Below, piece by piece: positions 54,779-63,478 of a stretch of 64,000 nucleotides of DNA (position 1 is its first letter; every line of letters begins with the position of its first letter). The notes under the pieces were generated by a model that saw nothing but the letters and a program-made list of their open reading frames with translations, was not told where the DNA came from and ran no database searches. The translations under genes and the position numbers were made by a program. This DNA comes from Mycobacterium sp. Aquia_216 (GTDB taxonomy: Bacteria > Actinomycetota > Actinomycetes > Mycobacteriales > Mycobacteriaceae), in the NCBI RefSeq assembly GCF_026723865.1, contig NZ_CP113529.1, forward strand, positions 5,828,001-5,892,000, written 5' to 3'.

Positions 54779-55861
54779 TTGACGAAGGCAGACCTGGACG
54801 AGCCGCTCGGCGACCACGTCCTTGAACTGCAGATCGCCGAGGTCGTCGACGAGACCGACGACGCTCGCTCGCTGGTGTTCGCGGTGCCCGACGCGTCGGG
54901 CGACCCGGAGATCCCACCGGAGCGGCTGCGCTACGCACCGGGCCAGTTCCTGACCCTGCGGGTGCCCAGCGACCGCACCGGTTCGGTGGCGCGCTGCTAC
55001 TCGCTATGCAGTTCGCCGTTCACCGATGATGCGCTCACCGTCACGGTGAAACGCACCGCGGACGGATACGCGTCCAACTGGCTGTGCGACAACGCGCAGC
55101 AGGGTATGCGGATCCACGTGCTCGCCCCGTCGGGCAACTTCGTGGCCAAGACACTCGACCAGGACTTCCTGCTGCTGGCCGCGGGCAGCGGGATCACTCC
55201 GATCATGTCGATCTGCAAGTCCGCACTCTCCGAAGGCAGTGGGCAGGTCACGCTCGTCTACGCCAATCGCGACGAGAAGTCGGTGATCTTCGCCGACGCG
55301 CTGCGTGAGCTGGCCGCCAAGTATCCCGACCGGCTCACGGTGCTGCACTGGCTGGAATCGGTCCAGGGGCTGCCGAGCGCGGCGGCGCTGGCGAAGCTGG
55401 CCGCGCCGTTCACCGATCGGCACGCCTTCATCTGCGGGCCCGGCCCGTTCATGGACGCATCGCGCCAGGCTCTCGAATCGCTGGAAGTGCCTGCCGCACA
55501 GGTGCATATCGAGGTGTTCAAGTCGCTGGATTCCGATCCGTTCGCCGCGGTCACGATCGAGGACACCGACGAGGGTGACCAGCCGCCGGCCACTGCCGTC
55601 GTCGAGCTGGACGGCGAAACCCACACGGTGTCCTGGCCGCGCAGCGCCAAACTGCTCGACGTGTTACTCGCCAAAGGTCTGGATGCGCCGTTCTCCTGCC
55701 GGGAAGGCCACTGCGGGGCGTGTGCCTGCACGCTGCGCAGCGGCAAAGTCAACATGGAAGTCAACGACGTGCTCGAGCAGCAGGACCTCGATGAAGGGCT
55801 AATTCTGGCCTGTCAATCTCACCCGGAATCTGATTCGGTAGAAGTCACCTACGACGAATAG
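54779..55861 (+). CDS. kshB: 3-ketosteroid 9-alpha-hydroxylase, reductase component
   Basis: This 360-aa NADH-dependent flavoprotein reductase feeds electrons to KshA. The FAD domain contains YAPGQFLTLRVPSD and RCYSLCSSPF. The NAD domain has LAAGSGITPIMSI and ICGPGPFMDASRQAL. The C-terminal plant-type [2Fe-2S] domain has cysteines in FSCREGHCGACACTLRSG and ILACQSH. The TTG start follows AGAAAGGGAGGGCGGG. It is divergent from hsaA, and its partner kshA lies 54 kb away at 298. Confidence 0.96.
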   Translation: MTKADLDEPLGDHVLELQIAEVVDETDDARSLVFAVPDASGDPEIPPERLRYAPGQFLTLRVPSDRTGSVARCYSLCSSPFTDDALTVTVKRTADGYASNWLCDNAQQGMRIHVLAPSGNFVAKTLDQDFLLLAAGSGITPIMSICKSALSEGSGQVTLVYANRDEKSVIFADALRELAAKYPDRLTVLHWLESVQGLPSAAALAKLAAPFTDRHAFICGPGPFMDASRQALESLEVPAAQVHIEVFKSLDSDPFAAVTIEDTDEGDQPPATAVVELDGETHTVSWPRSAKLLDVLLAKGLDAPFSCREGHCGACACTLRSGKVNMEVNDVLEQQDLDEGLILACQSHPESDSVEVTYDE

Positions 55862-55907
55862 TCGCGGAGTTAAGTTCTCCCTCGAGGTTCGACGGAAGGA
55901 AGCGCCG

Positions 55908-56441
55908 ATGATGCGGTCGGTAACGGGCTTGGCAGCCGTCGGACTCCTGCTGACCTTCCTGCCCGCGCCGATGGCGGGGGCGGCCAGCAATACCGCCACC
56001 ACCCTGTTCCCGCTGGACGGCCCCAACCAGCTGGAAACGCACATGTTCCTCAACTGCTTCAAATCCGATGGCCACTGCGACTTCATCGCCGGGGCCGACA
56101 TGCGCACCCCGGACGGCGTGACCGGGTTCCCGCACGACCTGTGGGCCCGCCAAACCACCGAGATCCGGTCGCCGAACCGGATGGCCTACCTGGACGCGCA
56201 CGCGAACGGTCAATACGAGCGGGTCATGAAATCGATGGGGACCGACGAGATCACCACCGTCTATTTCGCTGAAGGGCCGCCGGACAAGTACCAGACCACC
56301 GGCCGTATCGACTCCACCGATTGGGGCACGGGCCAGCCCAAGACCGACGTCAGTGTGATCACCTGCACCCACATTCAGGTGGTCTACTCCGGGGTCAACA
56401 TCACCTCGCCGAGCACCTGCGCGCAGACGACGTTCTCGTAG
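55908..56441 (+). CDS. secreted protein of unknown function (Rv3572-like)
   Basis: This 177-aa protein has a signal peptide (MMRSVTGLAAVGLLLTFL to PMAGAASN, about 25 residues), so it is exported. Two adjacent ATGs (55908 and 55911) are possible starts. The mature part has NCFKSDGHCDF and, near the end, VITCTHIQ and STCAQTTFS: four cysteines that probably form two disulfides. No known domain is recognised. It lies 46 bp after kshB and matches the M. tuberculosis order. A role in sterol uptake or sensing at the envelope is possible but unsupported. Confidence 0.8.
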   Translation: MMRSVTGLAAVGLLLTFLPAPMAGAASNTATTLFPLDGPNQLETHMFLNCFKSDGHCDFIAGADMRTPDGVTGFPHDLWARQTTEIRSPNRMAYLDAHANGQYERVMKSMGTDEITTVYFAEGPPDKYQTTGRIDSTDWGTGQPKTDVSVITCTHIQVVYSGVNITSPSTCAQTTFS

Positions 56442-56461
56442 GCGACAAGTTGCGTCGAGCC

Positions 56462-56505
56462 CGCAAATCTGCAGACGAAATGCGAGCGAGGACCTGCAGA
56501 ATTAC
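56462..56505. repeat. left hairpin repeat of DUF559 cassette 3
   Basis: This 44-bp element has inverted arms around two CTGCAG sequences (GCAAATCTGCAG and CTGCAGAATTAC). It aligns without gaps to 57441-57484 at 33 of 44 bases. It is 20 bp past the stop of the secreted-protein gene and 19 bp past the DUF559 stop. Confidence 0.7.
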
Positions 56506-56524
56506 CGGTTCGACGAACCAGCAC

Positions 56525-57400
56525 TTACCCGGCCAACGGGACACCGGCGGTCCGCTGGTATGGCCGGCCTCTAGCGAGCAGTGCCCGCCTGACGCGCTCG
56601 ACGACATCCTCGGGGTCGTCCTCGGCGATCACGCGGATGACGATCCAGCCCAGTTCTGCCAGCTTTCGTAGGCGCCACTGATCCTTGACGTACTGACGCC
56701 GATCGCTGCGGTGGTGGTCGCCGTCATACTCGACAGCCACACCCAACTCCCGCCAGCCCAGATCGAGCATGGCCAGCAGGCGGTAGCCATCGACCACCGG
56801 TATTTGGGTAGTCGGGGCAGGTACGCCCGCATCGATCAGCAGGAGCCGCAACCACGTCTCCTTCGGCGAGGAGCCACCGCCGTCGACAAGGTGCAATACC
56901 GACCGTAGCCGTCGTATCCCGCGGGCAGCGGGGTATCGCTCGGCAAGCTGCAGCACATCCTCGGTCGAGAACGGCGTCGCCCGCATCAGCGCGTCGAGAC
57001 GCGCGACCGCCTGCCCTCGTGGCAGATAGCGGCTCAAGTCGTATGCCGTCCGCACGACAGTGGTGACCGGCAATCCCGCGACGCGAGTGACTTCGTCGTC
57101 GGCGAGCAGTTGCTCACGCGCGACTATGCCGGGCGGCGGCCGCGTGTTGGTCCAAACCAACTCGATGGGGACATCGGCGTCAACCCACTGAGCTCCATGC
57201 AATGCCGAGGCCGCGACGCCCGCCACGATCGCCCCGCGCCGCGACCACAACCATGCGCCTTCAGTCCTGTGCCGCAGCGAAAGTTGTTGCCCCTTTGCGA
57301 AATACACTTTCGGATAGATCGGCTGATACCAACGTTGCAGTTCGTGGCGCGTCACCTGTGCGCTTGCGATCGCTTCACTGCCGATAAACACTGCCCGCAT
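56525..57400 (-). CDS. DUF559 (Vsr/PD-(D/E)XK-like) protein with AbiEi-like N-terminus, cassette 3
   Basis: This 291-aa protein is the third paralogue in the window. The N-terminal part VTRHELQRWYQPIYPKVYFAKG, then GAWLWSRRGAIVAGVAASALHG, matches the other two. A middle RTAYDLSRYLPRG replaces the TSPART segment. The C-terminal core is SPKETWLRLLLIDAGVPAPTTQ, MLDLGWRELGVAVEYDGDHH and LAELGWIVIRVIAEDDPEDV, again with E, D and E-Y-D-G-x2-H. It starts at ATG 57400. It lies between a plus-strand operon end and the fadE34 stop, flanked by related repeats. Nuclease function is inferred from fold only. Confidence 0.83.
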   Translation of the reverse strand: MRAVFIGSEAIASAQVTRHELQRWYQPIYPKVYFAKGQQLSLRHRTEGAWLWSRRGAIVAGVAASALHGAQWVDADVPIELVWTNTRPPPGIVAREQLLADDEVTRVAGLPVTTVVRTAYDLSRYLPRGQAVARLDALMRATPFSTEDVLQLAERYPAARGIRRLRSVLHLVDGGGSSPKETWLRLLLIDAGVPAPTTQIPVVDGYRLLAMLDLGWRELGVAVEYDGDHHRSDRRQYVKDQWRLRKLAELGWIVIRVIAEDDPEDVVERVRRALLARGRPYQRTAGVPLAG

Positions 57401-57414
57401 GCCCGCATCGTGGC

Positions 57415-57484
57415 ATCGGCGACCGACACGTCGCCGATCCTGTAAATCTGCAGGGCGAGTACGAGTGAGGGCCTGCAGAACTAC
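57415..57484. repeat. right hairpin repeats of DUF559 cassette 3
   Basis: Two hairpins lie side by side. ATCGGCGAC/GTCGCCGAT with a 6-base loop is at 57415-57438. A 44-bp relative of the left repeat is at 57441-57484, with GTAAATCTGCAGG pairing to CCTGCAGAACTAC (11 of 13). The second is 21 bp beyond the fadE34 stop, where its terminator should be. Confidence 0.75.
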
Positions 57485-57505
57485 AGCCTCGGCGCGCAGC
57501 GCCGT

Positions 57506-59623
57506 CTAGCGGGGCAGGCCGAGCAGCCGCTCGGCCGCCACGGTCAGCAGGATCTGCTCCGTGCCGCCCGCGATCGTCAGGCAGCGCGTGTTCAGGAAGT
57601 CAAACACCGCGCGATTGTGGACCAGGCCGCCGCCCTCGGAGACGTCCATCGTGAATTCGGCCAGCGCCTGCCGATAGCGGACGCCGATGAGCTTGCGCAC
57701 GCTGGATTGCGCGCCGGGGTCCTGGCCGCCCACCGCGAGTTGGGCGATGCGCTGATCAAGCAGCGCGCCCGTCTGGGCCAGGATGATCAGCCGCGCCAGC
57801 CGGTCCTGCAGGGCGGCGTCGAGGTCGAGCTCGGCCAGCAGTGCGAGCAGCTCTTCCATCGGGTTGCCCAGCGCGGTCCCGTTCGCCATCGCGATCCGCT
57901 CGTTGGCCAGCGTGGTGCGGGCCAGCCGCCAGCCGTCGTTGACCGCGCCGACCACCATCTCGTCGGGCACGAATACGTTGTCCAGGAACACCTCGTTGAA
58001 CAGCGAGTCACCGGTGATCTCGCGCAGCGGCCGGATGTCGATGCCGGGCGATTTCATGTCGATCAGGAAGTAGGTGATGCCCTTGTGTTTCGGGGCGTCC
58101 GGATCGGTACGCGCCAGGCACACACCCCAGCGCGCCTTGTGCGCCGCCGAGGTCCACACCTTCTGCCCGGTCAGCGACCAGCCGCCGTCCGTACGTACCG
58201 CCTTGGTGCGCAGCGACGCGAGGTCCGAACCCGCTCCCGGCTCGGAAAACAGCTGGCACCAAAGGAATTCACCACGAGTCGTGGCGGGCACAAATCGCTC
58301 GATCTGCTCCGGCGTGCCGTGCTCGAGGATCGTCGGCGCCGCCCACCAGCCGATCACCAGGTCGGGCCGCTCGACCCCGGCCGCAGCCAGCTCCTGGTCG
58401 ATCAGCAGTTGCTCGGCCGGCGACGCGGCGCGCCCGTACGGTTTGGGCCAGTGCGGCGCCTGCAGCCCCGCCTCGGCCAGGGCCACCTGCCGCTTCTCCG
58501 CCGGCAGCGCGGCGATGTCGGCGACGGTCGCGGCGATTTCGGGCCGCTGACCCTCGACCTCGGTGAGGTCGATGCCCAGGCGGCGGCGCACCCCGTCCTG
58601 GGTCAGCGCGGTGATGCGGCGCAGCCAGCGCTCGGCGCCCCCGAGGTACCGCCCAATGCTGTGGGCCCTGCGCAGGTACAAATGCGCATCGTGCTCCCAC
58701 GTGCAGCCGATGCCGCCGAGCACCTGGATGCAGTCCTTGGCGTTGGCCTTCGCCGCGGCGATGCCGACGCTCGCGCCCAGCGCGGCGGCGATAGAGAACT
58801 GGCGGTCATCGGAGTCCGCGGCGGCCCGGGCCGCGTCGGCCGCGGCCACCTCGGCCTGCTCGGCGCGGCACAGCATCTCGGCACACAGGTGTTTGACGGC
58901 CTGGAAGCTCCCGATCGGCTTGCCGAACTGCTCGCGAACCTTGGCGTAGTCGACCGCCGTATCCAGACACCAGCGGGTAATACCGGCCGCCTCGGCCGCC
59001 AGCACGGTCGCGGCGAGTTCCTCGACGCGCTCCCGCGACGCGGCGATCGGAGTCGCCGGCGCCGATGTCAGGACCACGCGCGCCAGCGGCCGGGAAAAGT
59101 CGGCGGCCTGCAGTGGCTCCAGCCGTACACCGTCGCTGCCGGTGTCGACCAGGACGAACTTCGGACCGGCGGGCAGCAGCAGCACTCCGCCGTCGGCCGC
59201 GCCGAGCGCGAAATCGACGGTGCCGGATGCCTGCGAACCGTCGAACTCAACATCACCCTCGAGCGCCAAGCCGGCGAAGCGCTCACCCGAAGCGAGCGCG
59301 GACAGCACGTCGGGATCGGTGACCACCAGCGTTGCCAGCGCGGTGGTCGCGATCGGCCCGGGCACCAGCGCCTTGGCCGCCTCCTCGACCATCGCGCACA
59401 GATCCTCGATGCTGCCGCCGGCCCCGCCGGCGTCCTCGGAAATCGCGACACCGAACAGGCCGAGGTCCGCCAGACGGGTGAACACAGGCCGCCAGGCGTC
59501 AGGGTCACCCTGTTCGACCTTGCGGATCGCTACGGTCCCGCCCGGCCCGGAGGTCGTGTTGCGGGCCCAGTCGCGCACCAACTCACGCGCCGCGAACTGT
59601 TCGTCAGTGACGGTCGCTACCAC
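57506..59623 (-). CDS. fadE34: fused two-domain acyl-CoA dehydrogenase FadE34
   Basis: This protein of about 705 aa has two acyl-CoA-dehydrogenase domains in tandem, replacing the usual heteromer. The N-terminal domain (about 1-345) ends with EQFGKPIGSFQAVKHLCAEM and GGIGCTWEHDAHLYLRRA. The C-terminal domain (about 365-705) has FSEPGAGSDLASLRTKAV, KVWTSAAHKARWGV and CLTIAGGTEQILLTVAAERL. It acts on a sterol side-chain CoA ester. I prefer GTG 59623, which has GGAGGA upstream; the frame stays open to a GTG at 59659 without a ribosome site. It is divergent from kstR with a KstR site between. Confidence 0.92.
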   Translation of the reverse strand: MVATVTDEQFAARELVRDWARNTTSGPGGTVAIRKVEQGDPDAWRPVFTRLADLGLFGVAISEDAGGAGGSIEDLCAMVEEAAKALVPGPIATTALATLVVTDPDVLSALASGERFAGLALEGDVEFDGSQASGTVDFALGAADGGVLLLPAGPKFVLVDTGSDGVRLEPLQAADFSRPLARVVLTSAPATPIAASRERVEELAATVLAAEAAGITRWCLDTAVDYAKVREQFGKPIGSFQAVKHLCAEMLCRAEQAEVAAADAARAAADSDDRQFSIAAALGASVGIAAAKANAKDCIQVLGGIGCTWEHDAHLYLRRAHSIGRYLGGAERWLRRITALTQDGVRRRLGIDLTEVEGQRPEIAATVADIAALPAEKRQVALAEAGLQAPHWPKPYGRAASPAEQLLIDQELAAAGVERPDLVIGWWAAPTILEHGTPEQIERFVPATTRGEFLWCQLFSEPGAGSDLASLRTKAVRTDGGWSLTGQKVWTSAAHKARWGVCLARTDPDAPKHKGITYFLIDMKSPGIDIRPLREITGDSLFNEVFLDNVFVPDEMVVGAVNDGWRLARTTLANERIAMANGTALGNPMEELLALLAELDLDAALQDRLARLIILAQTGALLDQRIAQLAVGGQDPGAQSSVRKLIGVRYRQALAEFTMDVSEGGGLVHNRAVFDFLNTRCLTIAGGTEQILLTVAAERLLGLPR

Positions 59624-59678
59624 CTGGGGTCCTCCGCGTGCTCGATTCAACGTGACCACTTGGGGCGCTGTCGCCCAC

Positions 59679-59692
59679 TAGAACGTGTTCTA
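59679..59692. promoter_or_regulatory. KstR operator between fadE34 and kstR
   Basis: TAGAACGTGTTCTA is a perfect palindrome, identical to the 5134 site. It lies 55 bp upstream of the preferred fadE34 start and 141 bp upstream of kstR, allowing repression of fadE34 and autoregulation. Confidence 0.9.
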
Positions 59693-59833
59693 ATAGTGCC
59701 AGCGATCGACCGTCAAGTCGAACGCCATTACAGCAGGACAACTTGCTGCCCCGGCGGGACGGAGGTGGGAAATTCACACGCGGCTTGGTTATCGTTTGCG
59801 AACGAACCACCCGGAAGAGGAGCAACCCGTCAG

Positions 59834-60499
59834 ATGTCGCCAGCGAACATTAACTCGGGCCACGGCTCTGACTCGCAACCACGCGAGGTCATGAACGTGG
59901 CAGTTCTGGCTGAATCAGAGCTTGGCTCGGAGGCGCAACGGGAGCGTCGCAAGCGCATCCTGGACGCCACCATGGCCATCGCGTCGAAGGGCGGCTACGA
60001 GGCAGTTCAGATGCGTGCGGTGGCGGATCGCGCGGATGTGGCGGTCGGGACGCTGTACCGCTATTTCCCGTCGAAAGTGCACCTGCTGGTGTCTGCCCTG
60101 GGCCGGGAGTTCGGCCGCATCGACGCGAAGACCGACCGCTCCGCGATGGCGGGCGGCACTCCGTTCCAGCGATTGAATTTCATGGTCGGCAAGCTCAACC
60201 GCGCGATGCAGCGCAATCCGCTGCTCACCGAGGCGATGACGCGCGCCTACGTCTTCGCCGACGCGTCGGCGGCCAGCGAGGTCGACCAGGTCGAAAAGCT
60301 GATCGACAGCATGTTCGCGCGTGCGATGAGTGACGGCGAACCGACCGAGGACCAGTACCACATCGCCCGGGTGATCTCCGACGTGTGGCTGTCGAATCTG
60401 CTGGCCTGGCTCACCCGGCGCGCTTCCGCGACCGACGTCAGCAAGCGGCTCGACCTGGCAGTTCGGTTGCTGATCGGCGACTCGGAGTCGTCCGGCTAA
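59834..60499 (+). CDS. kstR: TetR-family repressor of cholesterol catabolism
   Basis: This 221-aa regulator of most genes in this window binds sterol-derived CoA thioesters. The DNA-binding part is RILDATMAIASKGGYEAVQM, then RAVADRADVAVGTLYRYFPSK, almost identical to M. tuberculosis KstR. The ligand domain includes LNRAMQRNPLLTEAMTRAYVF and VISDVWLSNLLAWLTRRAS. I prefer ATG 59834, with AGAGGAGC upstream; ATG 59891 or GTG 59897 would give the shorter 200-residue form. The 3' end overlaps the convergent LacI gene by 4 bp. Confidence 0.96.
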   Translation: MSPANINSGHGSDSQPREVMNVAVLAESELGSEAQRERRKRILDATMAIASKGGYEAVQMRAVADRADVAVGTLYRYFPSKVHLLVSALGREFGRIDAKTDRSAMAGGTPFQRLNFMVGKLNRAMQRNPLLTEAMTRAYVFADASAASEVDQVEKLIDSMFARAMSDGEPTEDQYHIARVISDVWLSNLLAWLTRRASATDVSKRLDLAVRLLIGDSESSG

Positions 60500-61575
60500 A
60501 CCGGCGGACCGGAGGTACGGCCCCGGATCAGCTCGGTGTCCAGCAGCTCGATGACCGGCAGCCCGGACCGTGGTGGGTTCAGCAGTAGTTCCCCCGCCCG
60601 GTGGCCCTTCAGCAGGCTGGGCTGCGCCACCGTGGTCAGGCCGCGGCTGATCGCCTCGGGCACCCCGTCGAATCCGGTGACACTGATTTGGCCGGGCACG
60701 TAAATGCCATGTGCCCGAAGGTAATCCATGGCCGACAGCGCCAATATGTCCGCGGTGCACATCAATGCGGTGATCCGCGGATTGGCCTCCAGCGCGACCT
60801 TGGCCGCCTCACCGCCTGAAGTCGGCAAGTGCTCGTAGCTCTCCACCACGGTCAGCGAGCCCGGGTCCACGCCGGCGGCCCGCATGGCGTCCCACACGCC
60901 GGCGATGCGTTCGCGCTGCACGTCGAAAGTCTGCGAGCGTAACCGCTCGGCGTCCGCCAGGTCTTGGCGGCGGTCCTGCCCCAACCGCATTGTCAGCAGC
61001 CCGACCTCGCGATGGCCCAACCCCAGCACGTACTCGGCGAGCTCGCGCATCGCCGCCCGGTCGTCGATACCCACCCGCGACACTCCGGCCAGGCCCTTGG
61101 GCTGGTCGACCACCACCACCGGCACGCGGCGCTGCAGCACCACCTGGAGGTAGGGATCGTCGTCGCGGACCGAATACACCACGAAGCCGTCCACGCCCGC
61201 GCCAAGCACGGCGGCCGTGCCGTCCTCCGGGCTGCGGCTGGGGCCGACGGCGATCAGTTGCAGCCCCTGACTCAGCTCTTCGCACGACTGCGCCACTCCC
61301 GCAACGAAATCGCGCGCCGCCGGGTCGCTGAAAAAATACGTCAGCGGCTCGGCCATGAACAGCCCGACCGCACCGACCTTGCGGGTTCGCAACGAGCGCG
61401 CCACGGGATCGGGGCCGGCGTAGCCCAGCCGCTTGGCCGTGGCGAGTACGCGTTCGCGAAGGTCGGGCGAGAGCTGATCCGGCCGGTTGAAGGCATTCGA
61501 AATGGTGGTCCGCGAAACCTTCAGTTCGGCCGCCAACGACGCCAGAGTCGCACGTCGGCGCGGTGTGGGGCTCAC
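60496..61575 (-). CDS. LacI-family transcriptional regulator (Rv3575c-like)
   Basis: This 359-aa protein has an N-terminal LacI helix-turn-helix (ATLASLAAELKVSRTTISNAF) with hinge RVLATAKRLGYAGPDPVARSL, then a periplasmic-binding-like sensor domain with VGAVGLFMAEPLTYFF and SVTGFDGVPEAISRGLTTVAQP. It starts at a GTG. The ligand is unknown. It is convergent with kstR and divergent from the zinc transporter, whose promoter has a Zur-like box, so it is not the obvious regulator of either. Confidence 0.92.
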   Translation of the reverse strand: MSPTPRRRATLASLAAELKVSRTTISNAFNRPDQLSPDLRERVLATAKRLGYAGPDPVARSLRTRKVGAVGLFMAEPLTYFFSDPAARDFVAGVAQSCEELSQGLQLIAVGPSRSPEDGTAAVLGAGVDGFVVYSVRDDDPYLQVVLQRRVPVVVVDQPKGLAGVSRVGIDDRAAMRELAEYVLGLGHREVGLLTMRLGQDRRQDLADAERLRSQTFDVQRERIAGVWDAMRAAGVDPGSLTVVESYEHLPTSGGEAAKVALEANPRITALMCTADILALSAMDYLRAHGIYVPGQISVTGFDGVPEAISRGLTTVAQPSLLKGHRAGELLLNPPRSGLPVIELLDTELIRGRTSGPPV

Positions 61576-61638
61576 GTCCGGTGACGCTACAGCCCATGCT
61601 CGCGCGCGCGTACGCCGCCGCGATCTGCTAGTTTCTAT

Positions 61639-61653
61639 TGGAAACGATTTTCA
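61639..61653. promoter_or_regulatory. Zur-like box upstream of znuA
   Basis: TGGAAACGATTTTCA is an imperfect palindrome close to the mycobacterial Zur pattern (TGAAAATnATTTTCA type). It is 72 bp before the znuA ATG in the gap shared with the LacI gene. Confidence 0.7.
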
Positions 61654-61725
61654 TTCGTATTACGCGTCAACGGGCCGGGCAGCCACCGAAAATTACACCT
61701 GCGTGCAGCTCTGATGGGACATTGA

Positions 61726-62664
61726 ATGGCACACGTCATCGGGGGACGTCGGCGTTCGAACCTCCTGCGAGCCGTGGCCGCCTGCGTTATCGGCACGACG
61801 ACGATCACGGGCTGCGGGGTGGCCGGTTCTGCGCATCAGGCGGGCGCCGCGGTGGTGGCCTCCACCGATGTATGGGGCAGCGTGGCCCACGCCGTTGCCG
61901 GGCGGCACATCAGCGTCAAGTCGATCCTGTCCGGCGCCGCTATCGATCCGCACACCTACCAGGCCAGCGCCTCGGACGCGGCCGCCGTCATGGACGCCAC
62001 GCTGGTGATCTACAACGGTGGTGGCTACGACCCGTGGATCACTGCGGTGCTGACCGACCATCCCAACATCAAAACCGTCGACGCCTACTCGTTCGCCGGT
62101 AATGCCGGCAACGGGGATCGGCCCAACGAGCACGTCTTCTACGACCTCAGCGTCGCCAAGACCGTCGCCACCACCATCGCCGACCGGCTCGCGGCCGTCG
62201 ACGTGGACAACGCCGCCGACTATCGGGCCAACGTTGCCGGGTTCGGCCGCGACGCCGACACCATCGCCGCTTCCGAACGTTCCATCGCCAACGCCTATCC
62301 CAACACCGCCGTCGTCGCGACCGAACCCGTTGCCTACTACCTGCTGAAGGCCACCGGCCTGGTGAATCGCACGCCGACCGCGTTCATGTCGGCGAACGAG
62401 AACGGGACCGATCCCTCGCCGGCCGACATGGCGTATGTCCTCGACCTGATCAACCGCCACCAGGTCGCGGCGCTACTGGTCAACCCGCAAACGACCACGC
62501 CCGCGATCAGCGCCCTGCAAGATGCGGCCCGGCGCGCGGGCATCCCGGTCACGCTGGTGACCGAGACGTTGCCCGACGGCGCGGACTATCTGAGCTGGCA
62601 GCGCAATACCGTCGATCAGTTGCAGACCGCGTTGCGATCGAGCCGCACCGATGCCCGTCGTTGA
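61726..62664 (+). CDS. znuA: zinc ABC transporter substrate-binding lipoprotein
   Basis: This 312-aa cluster A-I metal-binding lipoprotein has its lipobox at TITGCGV (Cys30). Metal ligands are likely His in IDPHTYQASAS, His in PNEHVFYDLS and an acidic residue in the C-terminal lobe. No long His-rich loop is present. It is followed by ATPase and permease genes with overlaps, a znuA-znuC-znuB operon. The Zur-like box upstream favours zinc over manganese. The same arrangement beside kstR is known in M. smegmatis, from memory. Confidence 0.9.
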   Translation: MAHVIGGRRRSNLLRAVAACVIGTTTITGCGVAGSAHQAGAAVVASTDVWGSVAHAVAGRHISVKSILSGAAIDPHTYQASASDAAAVMDATLVIYNGGGYDPWITAVLTDHPNIKTVDAYSFAGNAGNGDRPNEHVFYDLSVAKTVATTIADRLAAVDVDNAADYRANVAGFGRDADTIAASERSIANAYPNTAVVATEPVAYYLLKATGLVNRTPTAFMSANENGTDPSPADMAYVLDLINRHQVAALLVNPQTTTPAISALQDAARRAGIPVTLVTETLPDGADYLSWQRNTVDQLQTALRSSRTDARR

Positions 62665-63478
62665 ACAGGCGGTCGAGACGGCCGACCAACGGCCACCGGC
62701 TGTCTCGCTGACCGGTGCCCGGTTGGCGTTCGGCGATCGCGTCCTGTGGGACGACCTCGACCTGTCGGTGTCGCGGGGTGAGTTCATCGCGGTGCTCGGT
62801 CCCAATGGCACCGGCAAGACATCGCTACTCAAGGTATTGCTCGGACAGCTGCTGCTGAGTGCCGGCGCTGCCTTGGTGGACGGCAAAGAGGTCACCTCGG
62901 GCAGCGGAGCCATCGGCTATGTGCCGCAACACCGCCCGATCGACCGGGACGTGATGCTGGTCGGCCGCGACCTGGTCCGGCTGGGCGTCGACGGAAACCG
63001 CTGGGGCTGCACGACGCTGCGCTCGGCCGAGCGCGCCCGCCGCCGGCTGGCCGTAGGCCAGGCGCTGGCCTCGGTCAACGGCGAGCCGCTCGCCGATGTC
63101 CGGGTCGGGCTGATGTCGGGTGGCGAATTGCAGCGCATGCGCATCGCTCAGGCATTGGCCAGCGATCCGATGCTGCTGTTGTGCGACGAGCCGCTGCTGA
63201 CGCTGGATCCGGCCAACGCCAAGCTGGTCGCGGCACTGATCGACCGTCGCCGCCGCGAGGCCAACACCACGGTCATGGTGGTGACCCACGAGATCAACAC
63301 GATCCTGCCGTACGTCGACCGGGTGCTGTATCTGGTCGACGGCCGTTTCCGGATCGGCACCGTCGAGCAGGTGATGAACACCGAAACGCTGTCGACCTTG
63401 TACCGGGCCGAAATCCAGGTGGTGAAGGTCAACGACCGCTACGTGGTGATCGGTGAAGACAGCGGGCGCGCGCTGTGA
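62651..63478 (+). CDS. znuC: zinc ABC transporter ATP-binding protein
   Basis: This 275-aa ATPase overlaps znuA by 14 bp. Walker A is GPNGTGKTS, Q-loop YVPQHRPIDRD, signature LMSGGELQRMRIAQAL, Walker B MLLLCDEPLLTLDP, and the His switch is in VTHEI. YVPQHRPIDRD is typical of Mn/Zn transporter ATPases. Its stop overlaps the permease GTG by 4 bp. Confidence 0.93.
   Translation: MPVVEQAVETADQRPPAVSLTGARLAFGDRVLWDDLDLSVSRGEFIAVLGPNGTGKTSLLKVLLGQLLLSAGAALVDGKEVTSGSGAIGYVPQHRPIDRDVMLVGRDLVRLGVDGNRWGCTTLRSAERARRRLAVGQALASVNGEPLADVRVGLMSGGELQRMRIAQALASDPMLLLCDEPLLTLDPANAKLVAALIDRRRREANTTVMVVTHEINTILPYVDRVLYLVDGRFRIGTVEQVMNTETLSTLYRAEIQVVKVNDRYVVIGEDSGRAL

Noticed and set aside
57617..59833. A 700-codon plus-strand open frame running into kstR
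   Set aside because: It is antisense to fadE34, is low-complexity, and only becomes a recognisable protein at the kstR start; an artefact of codon bias.
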